Below, piece by piece: positions 11,793-23,607 of a stretch of DNA of 64,000 bases (within the stretch, counting starts at the first letter, position 1; every line of letters starts with the position of its first letter). The position numbers and the translations under genes are program-made. The notes below the pieces were generated by a model. The model was not told where the DNA came from and searched no databases. It worked only from the letters and a program-made list of their open reading frames with translations. This DNA is from Bisporella sp. PMI_857 (lineage: Eukaryota > Ascomycota > Leotiomycetes > Helotiales > Helotiaceae): the NCBI GenBank assembly GCA_021307315.1, contig JAJSPD010000024.1:186001-250000 (forward strand), given 5' to 3'.

Positions 11793-13968
11793 CCCACTTC
11801 TTCGAACAGCTTGTTTGTTGTTCATAGTTCGAGAGGTCTAAGTAGTGTCAGCGGAGTTTTGTAGGCGGAGGTGGAGGCATCTTTGACTGCGGACTTGTAA
11901 GCCCCAGGGTCGTATTTATGATATCTTGTGCCCGCTTCCACTTTCAATCTTTAATTTTATTAACTGCTCACCTTACGGCCGGTTAATAAAACGCCAATTC
12001 TTATTAATATCACGTTTACAATTATTAAACTAGCATGAAAATAAGTAGTTTTTTCAGGAAGCATTGGCTTTCTTGCCAACAAAGATTTTAATCGGTGCAC
12101 AAAGACCTCTGCTATAATTTCTTGCGCTTTCATGCAGCGATTTTTTTTAAAGCAGCCGCAAACTCGAAATTTAACATTATTATTATTAAATATTTAAAAC
12201 TGTACTTCGACTCTGTCTTAAGCCAACTGAAAAGTATGGATGCTTGTATATAGCAAGCTTAAGAACCGCGAGATGATCGTATAAGCAGTGATAGTGGAAA
12301 GTCGATTTGAACTTACAATTAAGATCCAATAGTAGAGCTAAAGTACTCTAAATCTTTTTAAAAAGCGCTGTTAAAGATTTTGGATGCCAAAAAATTGATT
12401 GAATGCATTTACTTCGGCAGTACTCTACCGAAACGGGCTAGGACGAAACGTTCTAGATTTATTCTAAAGGACAATGTGTCAAGGTACGTTTTTATTCGTT
12501 TTTTTCGCAAAGCCTTTCCTTTTCTATAGTGTTATATGCTGGCTTTTGTTAGGAACTTGCTCAGACAAAGCTGTTGGAATTTAAAAAGCATAACTGGATT
12601 GTTTTAAAGCTGGCAAGAGTTCTAGGCAAAAACAGAAGTGCTCTGTTAAAACGTTTGATGTAAAGGTTTTTGAGTGTAATCAAGTAAACTGGCAGCAATA
12701 ATAGTAGATCTAGCGTTAAATAAAAGGAGTAAACAGCTAGTAGTTAATAATGTCATCATAGACAGAAGGAAGGAGTTCTTAACAAAACAAAAGTAGTAAC
12801 ATTCCAGGTTGATAATATTTAAACATTTCAACTATTCAAAGAACTGAAAAAGAATTCAACATACTTTCGGGAAAGGTGCTTAAAAAACCACTGCTTGCTC
12901 ACGTGGTTCCGTCATCAGACTACACAATCCGTTGTGATTTGTAAACTCTTGCAGCAGTTTCAATGGCAGCTATTTTACTCAAAACTATCTACAGGGCTGT
13001 CAAGTCTTGTGAATCCCTAAGCGCCGACTCATTAAAGCTCCTTCAAAGATCGGTAGCTCCTTTTGACATGCCAATCATTTCAGCTGCGTACCGATGTATA
13101 TGAGAGAAGTCCATGGAGGCACCCTGGAGAGCTCTGACTGTATGAGGACACAGAAATAGCACGAGTCTCCAATTTAATTTCCACAGATATAAATATCCGG
13201 TAGCACATGCGGAAACTACTCACAAGAAGGTTCGGAGTGTCAATTGCGGAGCTACCACCTGGTATGGGTGTCTTGGTCGATCCATGGCCGCCAGTATAAT
13301 GGTATTAGTGATATAGTCTCAAAAGGGTGAGATGATAACGCCTTCAAATTGATCCCTACCATTCTAGCGATCTTTGAAATAGTTAGATGGTACATTCTTT
13401 TATTAAAGGTTTTCAAACTTGGAAATCTCTTTGGTTGGCTCTTTGGTATCAATATGACTTTAACAGTACCAAACTTATTTGATGTGCTTTACATAGCAAT
13501 AGTTCAAACTGATGACTATATCTTGGCACGTATGATTCTTTGTCCCTATAGGCCATGGAATTTGACAAGGATAGTGTGCTAGGTTGCAACCCAAAGTCAG
13601 ATTACTTAATCCACAAAAAACACGTGCGATGGCTGGCGGCACGTTAACGAGGATTTGTGGTAGCACCGTAGCAGGAACGCTAACGGATCACATTTTAACA
13701 ATAATGTGGTACCACTGAAGGCGTTGAAGGACATCTCTTCGAAACATTCATCATGCGATAAGAAAACGCGCAAAATGAATGATCCATTTGAGAGTGATTA
13801 GGAGTACCATCGAGCTGCCAGTATACTTCACGTTTGATAACCTTGGAGCCAGAGAACAAAGCGAATGCAGCTTCGTAAAAACCAGACTAGCTAATGCCCT
13901 AGGATATTGCGGATATGCGATCTAATATAGAATTATCGAGAGCGCCAAGAAAGTATCGCTTTCTACTA

Positions 13969-14141
13969 CAGTCAAACCTGGTTATATCGGAACGCTCGGT
14001 GCCAAACCAACATTCCGATGTATAGAGGCTTCCGATATAACGAGGTCCATTATAGCTGCCTAAGGCTCGGCGGATCCAAGATTCATTCCGATATATAGAG
14101 GTTTCCGATATAACGAGTTCCGATATAACCAGGTTTGACTG
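13969..14141. mobile_element. 173-bp MITE with TA target duplication (copy 1)
   Basis: It begins CAGTCAAACCTGGTTATAT and ends with the inverted form ...CCAGGTTTGACTG, flanked by TA at 13967-13968 and 14142-14143. A second copy of exactly the same length, about 90% identical by eye, lies at 45807-45979 with the same TA flanks. Internal sub-repeats of TTCCGATATA occur. TA duplication and short inverted ends are typical of non-autonomous Tc1/mariner-type elements; there is no transposase in the window. Confidence 0.85.
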
Positions 14142-14724
14142 TATATGCAGGCGTAACGGCATCCACAGGCAACATTCGCCTTATCACAGAGTAATATAAT
14201 TTAAATTTCTCCTTTGTTGAATTGCATTCGGAGTTAATTAACAGGTCATTTATGGCACTGCATCATAGCTTTCCAGCCTTCCATATTAAATTGCGATTGG
14301 GGAGTCGAAAACTAGCCTCCCCTCTTGCCAGCCAGAGTCACCAAACCGGTGCGGTTGGGTAAAGGCTCAAGGCTTTAGGTTTTTCCGAACGCAGATATAA
14401 TACCCAGAACAGCTATTAAAAAGCCTCATAATGCCGCACTAAGGTTCACGCCTACTCTATGCGTGCTGAAGTAAACCGTTAGCCTGTAGGAATCGGCATA
14501 TACAAGTCAGCAAGACAGTCTCTTATCACAAGCCCTTCTTGTAATGACACATGGTTTAAATATGGACAATGGTGGTTTGGTAGTTTGGAATTGACATTGT
14601 CTACTGATCTACAATATCTATCTAATCTATTAATCTACTTGTGAGCGCAGGTGTATGGAGCTTTAAACTCTAAGAATATACACAGCACAGGGAGGCCATC
14701 TTGAGAATCGACACTAAGTTCCAC

Positions 14725-16665
14725 TTACGCCGGATAAAGATCCTCCTGCTTCTCAGTGGGGGCATCAATGTGCATGTTGAACTCTTGTTTAACGTCAGAA
14801 AGGAAAAACGCGCCTAATTCACAATTCGAGTCAGCCTGCACCGTTCCGAAACTCTCCTCGCTGCTATCCGCTGGAGATTTTGGGAGGCTCACCTATTACT
14901 GCAAGAAGAGTGAAACAGCCTGCTGCAACCCAAATGTAGCGAAAACCGACAACAAAGGTGTTTGACAAAGCTACGGCACCGGCTTCAATGATGTCGATGG
15001 TGACGCCTTCAACAGCCATAAGTTCCTTGGTGTTTTGAGTCGAGAGATAGCCGATGAATTCTCCAAGAGAGGTCGCTGGCAGCCCAAGTGGAAGGACGGC
15101 TTTGGCGATGTTAGAGCCTAGGTCGCGGTTCAAAATACTAGAGAGTATGGCGTTATCAGTAGAATTAATTAGCTTATTATTTTCAACCCGTGGAGAATGA
15201 TCAGGCTTACAGATGGCTAATCCAACGGATCCACCAAGAGACCGCACACCGATCATTAAGCCGCTAGTGATAGCAATCAATTCCTTTGGGGTAGACAGCT
15301 GGGCAACCGTGATCAACGAGCACAAGCAGAGTCCGAGACCGATGCCAAGGAAGGCAGGATATACCCAGACAGGGCCGGAAGTGGTCGTGTTGGAAGTTGC
15401 CATGCAAATGAAGAAGATGATCATGAAAATAAATGCGGCAACGGTAGGCCATCTAATATTCTTGGTTTTAGAGCAGTAAAGCCCCGTGAAAATAGAGGCA
15501 ACCCCCAGCCCGAAAAAAGTGATGCTGAAGCGCGCACCAGTGCGGAGTGGGTCGGTCTCATAAAAAAGGCTAGCTTGGAACGGGAAGTAGTTGTTGGCTG
15601 CGAAGAAGACGAGACCTTCGACAAAGACGCAAAAAAGTGCAATTGGGAAGTTTCGGCCGTTTTTGAACAGTCCGTGGTGAAGCATGCCGTCTTTTTTGAA
15701 TATGGTCTCATACACGACCAGAGCAATAATTAGGGCCACGCCGATGGCAAACGGCGCTGAGATATGAGCGTTCGACCATGGATAGGGGTTCTGCGACCAA
15801 GAGAGACTCATACAGAAAAGCACGATACCAGCGGATAGGATAACATAGCCTACCCAGTCCAGGTTGGCAAGCTTCTCTTGTGTGGTCAAATCCGTCTGCC
15901 GTTTGGTCGGTGGTGGGTTGTACAGGAGGAAGGTGAGAACTGTGGCAATAGTGTAGACTGCCATAGATATGTACCAGTAGTTCCTGAATCCAGCGGGGTT
16001 AGAGTGTCTCGTCAAAGAACCGCCAACAAAAATAGCCACTATTCCACCAAGAGCAGCGGACACGTTATCCGCTGCCTGCGCCCATGGACGGTAGCGACGA
16101 GGCAAAACCTCTGAAGTCACAGTGTGAAGAAGAGGTTGCGCGCCGTAAGAGAGGCCAGTAATGGTGAAGCCAGCAATTGCCATACCTATACTTGAAGCTC
16201 TAGCAACGACAATGGAACCGATTGCACCACAGAGAGTCAATAGAATCAAGAACCAGCGGCGGCCCCAGTAATCAGCTGCCTGAGAGACAATGGGACTGAG
16301 GACCACGGTCATGATGGTGATAGCTGATGTGGGCCATACAGAATTGGTAGTGCCTCCCACGACTGCTACGATGTTTTGAGCTTGCTGGCTGTTGTTAGCG
16401 ATTTAAGGGCATCAGTTTGAGGATTATGAGGTTTTACAGATCCGGAACCAACAATATTAATCAGTTGGGCTACATAGATGAGGCAGACAGCGAAAACTGC
16501 TAGAAAGGTCTTCGCGTGAAGGTGAGGAACAGGCACATCATCGTCATGAGTTTCCTGGCTATAAATAGCCGCCTGCTTCTCGAGATGAGATACAGGTGAT
16601 TTTGGTAAGTCCAACTCGTGAGAGATTTGTTGCTGAACGAGTTTTGCTACTTTTATTGAATCCAT
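14725..16665 (-). CDS. TRI12-type MFS efflux transporter
   Basis: Exons 16665-16438, 16384-14893 and 14813-14725 give 602 residues. The start is the ATG at 16665; about 60 cytosolic residues precede the first helix. Motifs of the trichothecene-efflux/siderophore-transporter MFS group (14 helices) are visible: ADYWGRRWF, LDWVGYVILSAGIVLF, NPYPWSNAH, KKDGMLHHGLFK, and a C-terminal cytosolic tail ending EKQEDLYPA. A third intron-like segment of 54 bp at 15210-15157 (GTAAGC, branch GCTAAT) ends in TG instead of AG. Its removal would give GLAI-Y-NAILSS, the expected family spacing; its retention adds 18 in-frame residues and no stop. The protein probably exports small organic molecules or handles iron chelates at the plasma membrane. 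It is transcribed in the same direction as the hydrolase gene about 2 kb away. Confidence 0.88.
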
Positions 16666-17483
16666 GGTAAATTTGCTCGGTGGGTTGATATAGACCAAAA
16701 TAGGGACAATCGAATGGGGAGAAAGAGAATCAGTGTGAGAAACGATTTGATGACTTGCTTACTGAGCCTAGTAATCAATATCAAATCAAATCAAATCAGA
16801 GTATCATTGATTATCTTGATTACTGACTAGTTAGGGAAGCGGTCAGCTGAATCAAGAAAGCGGTGACGGATTTTGCTCCGCATAATTTTTTAAAGTTCTA
16901 GTAACTGTCACAACGGGTGCGCTAGTCATGAGCCAAGGCTTGGCATACAGCCCAGAACCCCATATTTAAGCGAGCTAATCGACTAGGGATTCGGCTAAAT
17001 ATTAGGCCAACCCCCAAGGCAAGAATGATTAATGATTAAGTATATAATTTGCTAGTCGGCAGAGGTGAAAAATATCTAAGGGGGTGTATAGGTAAGGACC
17101 TGCTCATCCGAATTTGATAGACAATACTTGACCCATGATTGAACCTGTTCCCTTGTAATAAGTTAGTGGGCGCGGAGATAGAGCTTATCTGTCGAGACTA
17201 CCCCACTACCCATCCTATCCGTGCCGCCCCTGGATCAGTCTAGTTTTTGAATGAAGAGGTGGGGTCCCGGGCCTCAAGTACAGCCGAAAAGTAAAATAAC
17301 CTCAAACCTAACTAACCCTCAGAGCTTCGAGCCCAAGGTACGTTTAATACAACTTTTAAAATCTCTCGACGCAGCTTTCTTAGCTCATTTATTCGTATTT
17401 TATCAAATATTCTGCGGGCAGCAAGCCAGTGACGCTTAAGAAATTCATGCAGCTGAAGAGTTTACGGAGAACTTACCGACATA

Positions 17484-17812
17484 CAGTCATACCCGGATAA
17501 TTTGGTGGCTTCGGTTCCAAGGCAGCCTTCCGGTATATAGAGGTTTCCGGTATATATAAAGTGCATTATGCATAATTATTCGGATATACATAAAAACAGT
17601 ATCATGTGTTGCATAAAATACATAATTATTAAACATAATTACGTGCTTTACAAATTTAGTGCATTACTAAGTTAGATTTACTAAAAGTATATATCGGAGC
17701 TTACTTAAATTCTTTGTACTTTTTCGGATTCCGAAATAAAAAGGTTTCCGAGCTACCCAGCCAAAAATCGGCCGTTCCACAGTTCCCTTCCGGGATTATC
17801 CAGGTAGGACGA
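17484..17812. mobile_element. Diverged relative of the 173-bp MITE
   Basis: The left end CAGTCATACCCGG after a TA, followed by GGTTTCCGGTATAT and GGTATATAGAGG, resembles the MITE copies at 13969 and 45807. A degraded opposite end (GATTATCCAGGTAGGAC) lies near 17812. The interior is AT-rich and carries stops in all frames. The right boundary is uncertain. Confidence 0.4.
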
Positions 17813-18204
17813 GGTTGATGAGACTTGGTCGATGGGTTCGTCGTTATATTTTCCATTCTGCCTTCCGGAATTAGCAGCGCAAGTGTGATAGCTGAAAAGA
17901 CTAATGCGATACGCTAGGAGGTGAGCTTGTGAGATGAGTAGTGTTCTTAGGTGCTAGACTAAACACCCTCGCTTGTCCCCGCAGAGCTTATCCCCCACCC
18001 CCATCTAAACCGAGCAAGCAAACCATGGCCGAATGGAAACATCTCAATAGCGTAGCATATGGCGTTTGAATATGGGACTTTCCCCAACCTTTCTATTTCC
18101 GCCTCCACCTTTGCCTATTGCGCCGGTGATCCTGCACTCCGGTCTAACAGTTGGTGGGCTGGCCTTCTGAGCTGCGAGCAAGGACAGAATTCAATCTGTC
18201 AAGT

Positions 18205-18493
18205 ACGAAGCTCTGGCCCAAAAGTATTGATACGCGCTAGCAGGGGCAAGTCAAAAGTAGCTTAGAAGGTAGGCTAGCCGGGCAACCACGAGAAGCCTAT
18301 AAGTAAGAATGGTGGAAATCTTACTCGCAGATAACTTAGCGGTTACACGCTATAATTTAGCGAGTAAGCCCTGTAATGATCACTAAAGTAAAGAAGTCTA
18401 GGCTATGAGGCCGTTGCTCCGCCAGCACCACCCCCTGTCACTTTCTCCCTCCCCTTGCTAGCGCAGTATCAATACTTTTGGGCCAGAGCTTCG
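18205..18493. repeat. Long inverted repeat, TA-flanked MITE-like element
   Basis: The left arm at 18205-18250 (CGAAGCTCTGGCCCAAAAG...) is matched by the reverse complement at 18451-18493, about 42 bp with one indel, and TA flanks both outer ends. An inner inverted repeat (TTACTCGC at 18321, GCGAGTAA at 18360) lies in the loop. The sequence is unrelated to the CAGTCAAACC MITE, so this is a second non-autonomous family. Confidence 0.65.
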
Positions 18494-18742
18494 TATAGAC
18501 GGGCAAAAGGACCACTAGCGCCAGGTATAACGCGACGGCTGTTCCAAAGTGTGTATTTTTGCCCCTCAGCATCCAGTGTGACGGTGCAAACCCGGCGCTG
18601 CTCTTTTCAATTACTTGATGGCAACCTGACATCACTTGTTAGTCAATGCAATGCTCTATCACCAATAGAACCGAATTGGGTGAAAATATCTTGCATTTAC
18701 GTTTGATTTTCTTTCGGACCTTTATTTTCGACACCAATTTTA

Positions 18743-20295
18743 TCAGCCACTAAAGGCAGGAAGCAATTTTCCTCTACATTCGCCAAATCCCAAAATCTTC
18801 TTTCCATTTGTATCTTCACACCAGGCTTCCAATATAATCTCATCTCCATCGTCAAGATATTTCATTTGAGTCCCGTCCGTTAGCGTCACATATTTTGACC
18901 CGGCTTGAGTCGCTTCGTACAAGCAGCCAAGCTCCATTTTCCTCCCCTGGTCATCAACAGCCTGTGACAAACAAAATATTAGGGCTCGGACTTTGTGTTC
19001 AAGATTTCAAATTACTCACGTCGCCAGAGATGGTGCCCGTCCCAAGGAGATCTCCAGTCTTCATACCGCACATAGCAGAAGCGTGATGGGTGATTTGCTG
19101 GAAAGGTGTCCAGTATAGATACTTTAAATTACTAGTCCCCAAGACGAAGGTTTTATTCTTTCCTATGTACAGTTAATACGGCATCTCAATATATGCGAAT
19201 GGTTGTGCACGAATAAACTTACTAACGAGCACTACACGAAGTTTAATATCAATAGTACCACTTTCGCTTCTGGGCCATTCTAGATGAGGAAAAGGAGGAG
19301 GGTCTTGCTTCGTCTTTGGTGAACACCGAAAAGCTTCTAGAGCATCCATTGTAACGATCCAAGTAGAGATGCTCGTTCCAAATCCTACAGAAGCAATCAG
19401 CGACTAGTCATATTTTAGACGCAAGAATATCAGACTACCTTTTCCATGAAAGGGTCCGAGAGGCTTCATTTCAAAAACCTGTAGATCTCGAGCAGACCAG
19501 TCGTTAAGCAGGACGAATCCAAAGATGTGCTCATCCGCCTCCGTAATACGAAGCTCTGACCCATATTCCACCGGTTTAGACACAAAATATCCCATTTCCA
19601 GCTCAAAGTCTAGTTCTTGGGACGGGCCATAAGTTGGAACATCTCCTTCTTTATAATATACACCTCGTGGGCGGCGAATGGGATGTGGCGATGGCACTAC
19701 GCTCGAAACCCGCGAATTGTACACCGATGGAGCATAAAACCAATTTTTAGGAATTGCCGCACCAACAGCCATTGTAGAGCACTACGATTGTAGCGGGTTA
19801 TATTGGCACTTCCGTAGCGGAGAAAAAGAGGAGTCCTTACATTGTGGCAGTGCTCTAATGAACAATAGAAATCAGAATACCCTTCAATGTGCATGGGAAG
19901 ATGCATCGTGACTTGATCTAACAGAACCAAACAATCTTCCTCGATTTGAGAGCTTGTAATGTCTCTAATGATAGCCTTGCGTACATCTCGGCGGAAGCTA
20001 TGGGGTAAAGCGGCGAAAGTGTTTAATGTCGGCTTTGCGATGTTGTGTCAGCGTAGTGGAGTTTGGGCTCGAGCAGTGACATGACGCTCACCTGATTGAA
20101 CACGTCGACAATTGAGCCTTCGAAGATTAAACTGCTTAGATAACCCTTCTGACTATATGCGGCAAGATCGAGTGCAAAGTTCCCAATTGCGGTAGCGCAT
20201 CGCAGGTTTGGATTGGCGTTGGTGGAAATGATTCCAAATGGTATGTTTGCAATCGTGAATGGCGAATCTGGTGGTATTTCTATTTCGATCCCCAT
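18743..20295 (-). CDS. Fumarylacetoacetase-family C-C hydrolase
   Basis: Six exons (20295-20092, 20032-19841, 19781-19439, 19384-19223, 19162-19020, 18961-18743) give 420 residues, the normal length for fumarylacetoacetase. All five introns are 54-60 bp, GT-AG and in frame. Expected active-site residues are present: Asp122 in SDFY, His129 (catalytic), Glu192 and Glu194 in DFELEMGYF, Asp226 in LNDWSARD, and Lys246 in GPFHGK. Both N-terminal and catalytic domains are complete. The enzyme hydrolyses fumarylacetoacetate to fumarate and acetoacetate in tyrosine breakdown; related members hydrolyse other ring-cleavage products. The usual partners (homogentisate dioxygenase, maleylacetoacetate isomerase) are absent here. 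Instead a cupin and an extradiol dioxygenase are adjacent, so a side pathway is more likely than the main tyrosine route. Confidence 0.92.
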
Positions 20296-21119
20296 CGCAT
20301 CGTTTGGCCTTAACGTCAAGAATGGACTTTTGTCTTCTTTAGAAGATCAAAATGACTTCGAATATCATAGTGTTCGAGTGTTACGTTACGCGAAGCTGCA
20401 GTGGGAAATGCATCGGCTACCGTGGAGTCAGCGAATCGGCAGGAGAATGAATCTCCGGCGAGTGATACATGACCTCCCCCCTTCACTACACGAACCCCCC
20501 CCTTGTCTTTCTTATACTTCCTAACTTCAATTTCAACTTTTTGTTAAAATATATACTAATATGGGGGGGTCAGACACCCCCCCCCCCGAAACTAGCCCAA
20601 ACCTAACCATTGACTTTATTTACCTTGCTTGTTTGTTTCTTGGTTTGTTTGATAGTGTGAGACAAAGTCCTGCTGGTTCCTGCTACCTCCATCTCTTGGG
20701 ACTTTTCTGCAATCAATATCAACAGGATCATGGGAGGGTCGGTCTCACAAGTGTTTTCACCAACATCCGCCATGGGCCGTTCTGGACCTGACTTCCACTA
20801 GTGGTGGGTGGCTTACCTTGCGTGTATTTAACCCAGCATCTTCGTCCCAGGTTTATATGCAATAGACTTTGCTCGGAAGCGTGTGGGTGAGGGGTTGGGG
20901 ATGCACAGCACGCTTTGCAGCAAAAAATCGGCGCTTAAAAGTAAGACGTATTGGCACTTAAAAGTAAGGCTAGCGGCAGTGTAAAAGAGAAACATTCTCG
21001 CTTCTCGTCTCACCCCTCACTTCAATTCAATACAAAATCGTCTGACCAACCCATTCTATCCATTGCAATACATTTCGATCTATTATATTTATATTGAGAC
21101 ATTAGTCATAGCTAACACG
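20296..21119. promoter_or_regulatory. Shared intergenic region of the hydrolase and cupin genes, with G/C homopolymer hairpin
   Basis: These 0.8 kb separate two divergent starts and must hold both promoters. It contains C-tracts at about 20476 and 20495 and a hairpin made of G7 (20563-20569), a TCAGACA loop and C11 (20577-20587). No specific factor site can be assigned. Confidence 0.5.
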
Positions 21120-21713
21120 ATGGCTTCCTCGGATGATCGACCACAACAGCCAGGTCAAGTTTCTAATCTACCAGGCCTCACTACCTACATCACCGGCCAC
21201 GACGAGCTGACCGGTAAAGCAATCGTGCAATCCAAGCGTCCCGGAAAATGGACATCCTTTGAAGACAACTTGATGGGCTTCAACGTCATTTATACAACCT
21301 CCGAGTTCCCGGCATCACTCAATTCCAACGCCGACATTACGAGACATGACGAGGTAACAACCTCCGGTAAACTCGGCCTCGTCCAACCAGGTGGAACCGT
21401 TTGCCGGATTGTAGATTTCGCTCCTGGATACGACTGCATAATGCATCGGACACAGAGTCTTGACTACGGTGTGGTGCTGGAAGGCTCGATTGAGTTGGTG
21501 CTGGACTCGGGAGAGACGGAGCTAATGCACCGTGGCGATGTCGCAGTTCAGCGTGCAACCATGCATGCATGGCAGAACCCGAGTAAGACGGATTGGGCTC
21601 GGATGCTGTTTGTACTTCAGGATTGCCAGAAGTTGGTTCTGGGAGGAAAGGTTTTGAAGGAGGACTTGGGCAGGGGCGTCGAAGGGCTGCCGCCGAGTGG
21701 GAATGATCAGTAG
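21120..21713 (+). CDS. Small cupin-fold protein
   Basis: A single exon, 197 residues, starting at ATG 21120 after an AT-rich leader. The central cupin barrel is seen in PGYDCIMHRTQSLDYGVVLEG (His109, a first cupin motif with only one His) and HRGDVAVQRATMHAWQNPS (His149). Small fungal and bacterial cupins of this kind carry the HRT..DY..VLEG pattern; their reactions are mostly unknown, and a metal-dependent isomerase, dioxygenase or decarboxylase is possible. No signal peptide is present. It is divergent from the fumarylacetoacetase-family gene and next to the dioxygenase gene, which suggests a step in the same pathway. Confidence 0.85.
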   Translation: MASSDDRPQQPGQVSNLPGLTTYITGHDELTGKAIVQSKRPGKWTSFEDNLMGFNVIYTTSEFPASLNSNADITRHDEVTTSGKLGLVQPGGTVCRIVDFAPGYDCIMHRTQSLDYGVVLEGSIELVLDSGETELMHRGDVAVQRATMHAWQNPSKTDWARMLFVLQDCQKLVLGGKVLKEDLGRGVEGLPPSGNDQ

Positions 21714-22109
21714 GCGGTATACCTGCCGTGAAAACGAAAATCTTGAAAGTTCTGGAAAGTTGTCTTACCTACTATTAAAATGTTATATTAAATAGCAGAA
21801 ATTAAGAGTTCAATCCCCTCTCCATCTCCGGGCATCCCAATCTTCGGGAACTGATTTGATGTGGACACTGCTCAGCCGTCCTCAATTGAAACTGTAACTC
21901 GCCCTGAAATTTAGGTTGGCGCTTGTTGAATAGACGTTATATATGACTTGCTTTGATAAAATGAATCGCGAGGTTATACACTCTCAAGATCCAAGATGTG
22001 GGTTTATGGTCTTGCAAATATCATCTATCTAAATAGGCTGTGATGTGAGCATGTAGATTACACAAAAATATAGGGAAAATAAATAGCATCACGTCATATC
22101 TTAGTCTGC

Positions 22110-23101
22110 TCAGCACATCAGTTCGTTTGACCAGCTACCCCAGACAAACTGATTGTTACACATATGTTGCAGCTCCCAGGTCTGTGCTGTCTTCTTTCCT
22201 TTTGTATTTTCTTCTGCAACAGCCCCTCCAATAACAATGAGCGGATAGAAGTGATCATCAGTCGGATGAGCATCCTTATACCAAGGACTTTGGGTTAAAC
22301 GAATCAAAGCTCCAGCTAATTTCGGTCCCTGTACCATCAGTGTTAATTTGCAGATAGTATGAATAGAACATGTGAGTATCGTAACTACTTACAGCGGTGG
22401 ATATTACCACATCATTGACCGACTTCTCAAATTCAATTGCCCACTTGGCAGGCTTGCTGCCCAGTTGAAAGTTATCACCCTTAGCAAAGAGTGGGACCCA
22501 GTTGTTTCTGTAAAGGTTGTGAACAGCACCACCAGTACCACAGAGTAATATTCCTTCTTTGCGAAGCTGGCTTAACGCATTGCCGATCCTGGCGTGGAAA
22601 GTGGAATTAAATCGAGCATTCAGACTCACAACCGTCGCCGGTGGTGTGCCTTCAGGAAACATCCATGTCGAAGGAGTAACGGTGTCGTCGTGCCAGTCAA
22701 ACGTCGGATCTTCTTCGACATCTCCGAAGTCGTTGTCGCGAAGCAATTGAATAACACGTCGGGCGAGGCCAAGGTCAATATTGATTTTGTAGTTCTCCCA
22801 ATAGGAGCGAGGAATCAAGTCCATCTGGGCTATCTTAGGCTTTTCTTTGGTTGCGACGCGGATGCGATCATCCAGTTCTTCCCAATGTGCTCCGATGAAG
22901 ACCAGGCCTTTCACGCCATGAGCGCTAGCTTGTTTCCCAAACTGATAAAGGTCAGCCACTTAGGAAGGCTAAGATTGCGGAGACGGTACTGACCTCTCTC
23001 CAATATTCTGAAGAGGCGGACTGTTTAGAACACATCCACGGCGACCCATGCGACCAGAAAGCAGCAGGGAAAAAAGTCTCTGCACATTTGGCATGAGACA
23101 T
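22110..23101 (-). CDS. LigB/DODA-type extradiol ring-cleavage dioxygenase
   Basis: Exons 23101-22994, 22941-22393 and 22328-22110 give 291 residues; the introns are 52 and 64 bp, GT-AG and in frame. Class III extradiol dioxygenase features are complete: FWSHGSP (His18), IGAHWEE (His55), GGAVHNL (His177) and AHPTDDHFYPL (His240, His245). FDWHDDTVTP (His120) is also as in the 4,5-DOPA dioxygenase branch. These enzymes are metal-dependent and open catechol rings next to the diol; DOPA, caffeate or related catechols are plausible substrates. It is cytosolic, with no signal peptide. It is flanked by the cupin and, divergently, the ALDH-like gene. The early start MSHAKCAETFFPAAFWSHG fits the family. 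Confidence 0.9.
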
Positions 23102-23607
23102 AGTAAAGGAATAAAGTTGTCATGGCCCCCCCAAAAAAGGCTGAAAGAGAAATCTTGCTCAAGTCAAGGCTATATAAGTTTTAGGCCATAAGCCTGAACC
23201 ACTAGAAAGCAAGACGCAAGGGTTCCTTTGCCGAAGGAAATACCAGAACACATCCATTGGCTAGTTCCTAAAGGTTGTGTTCTTTTGAAAGGGAGATGGA
23301 TGTCAGCCGGGTGGGGTGGAGCAAGGGGCGACGAGACCTGTTTCTGATGGTGACTCGGCTACGGTGGGGTTATGAGATATACTGAAACTACATTCTAAAC
23401 ATAATTCAAATTGGCGTCGTGTAGCTGTAGATGGAGTTCGCCGAACATCTCCCAATTGGCGGTGACGTAGATTATATAAACTTACTCTCACATCCATGTT
23501 CTGGGATATTCCACTTATCTTCTTGGTGCATGTTGCCTTAAGATGTTGCGTGTTTATTTCCTTTCATCGTTCCATTTTGACTTTCTTCAAATTAAGAAAT
23601 TGCTTCC
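23102..23607. promoter_or_regulatory. Shared intergenic region of the dioxygenase and ALDH-like genes
   Basis: Half a kilobase between two divergent ATGs, so it should hold both promoters. A TATATAAG at about 23171-23178 lies 70 bp upstream of the dioxygenase start and may be its TATA element (read on the minus strand). No other site can be named. Confidence 0.45.

Larger units (their letters stand above)
11639..14724. other. AT-rich gene-poor stretch with relic repeats
   Basis: No gene is supported in about 3.1 kb. Bases 11950-12860 are strongly AT-rich with TTATTA runs, as expected for sequence decayed by repeat-induced point mutation. It holds one stray copy of the 27-kb tandem-repeat unit (11758-11792) and a 173-bp MITE (13969-14141). 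Confidence 0.6.
16666..18742. other. Gene-poor stretch: TRI12-type gene promoter and relic elements
   Basis: No gene supported. Next to the transporter start there is a run of AATCA repeats (about 16770-16800). Beyond it are two inverted-repeat relics (17484-17812 and 18205-18493) in AT-rich DNA. Confidence 0.5.
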
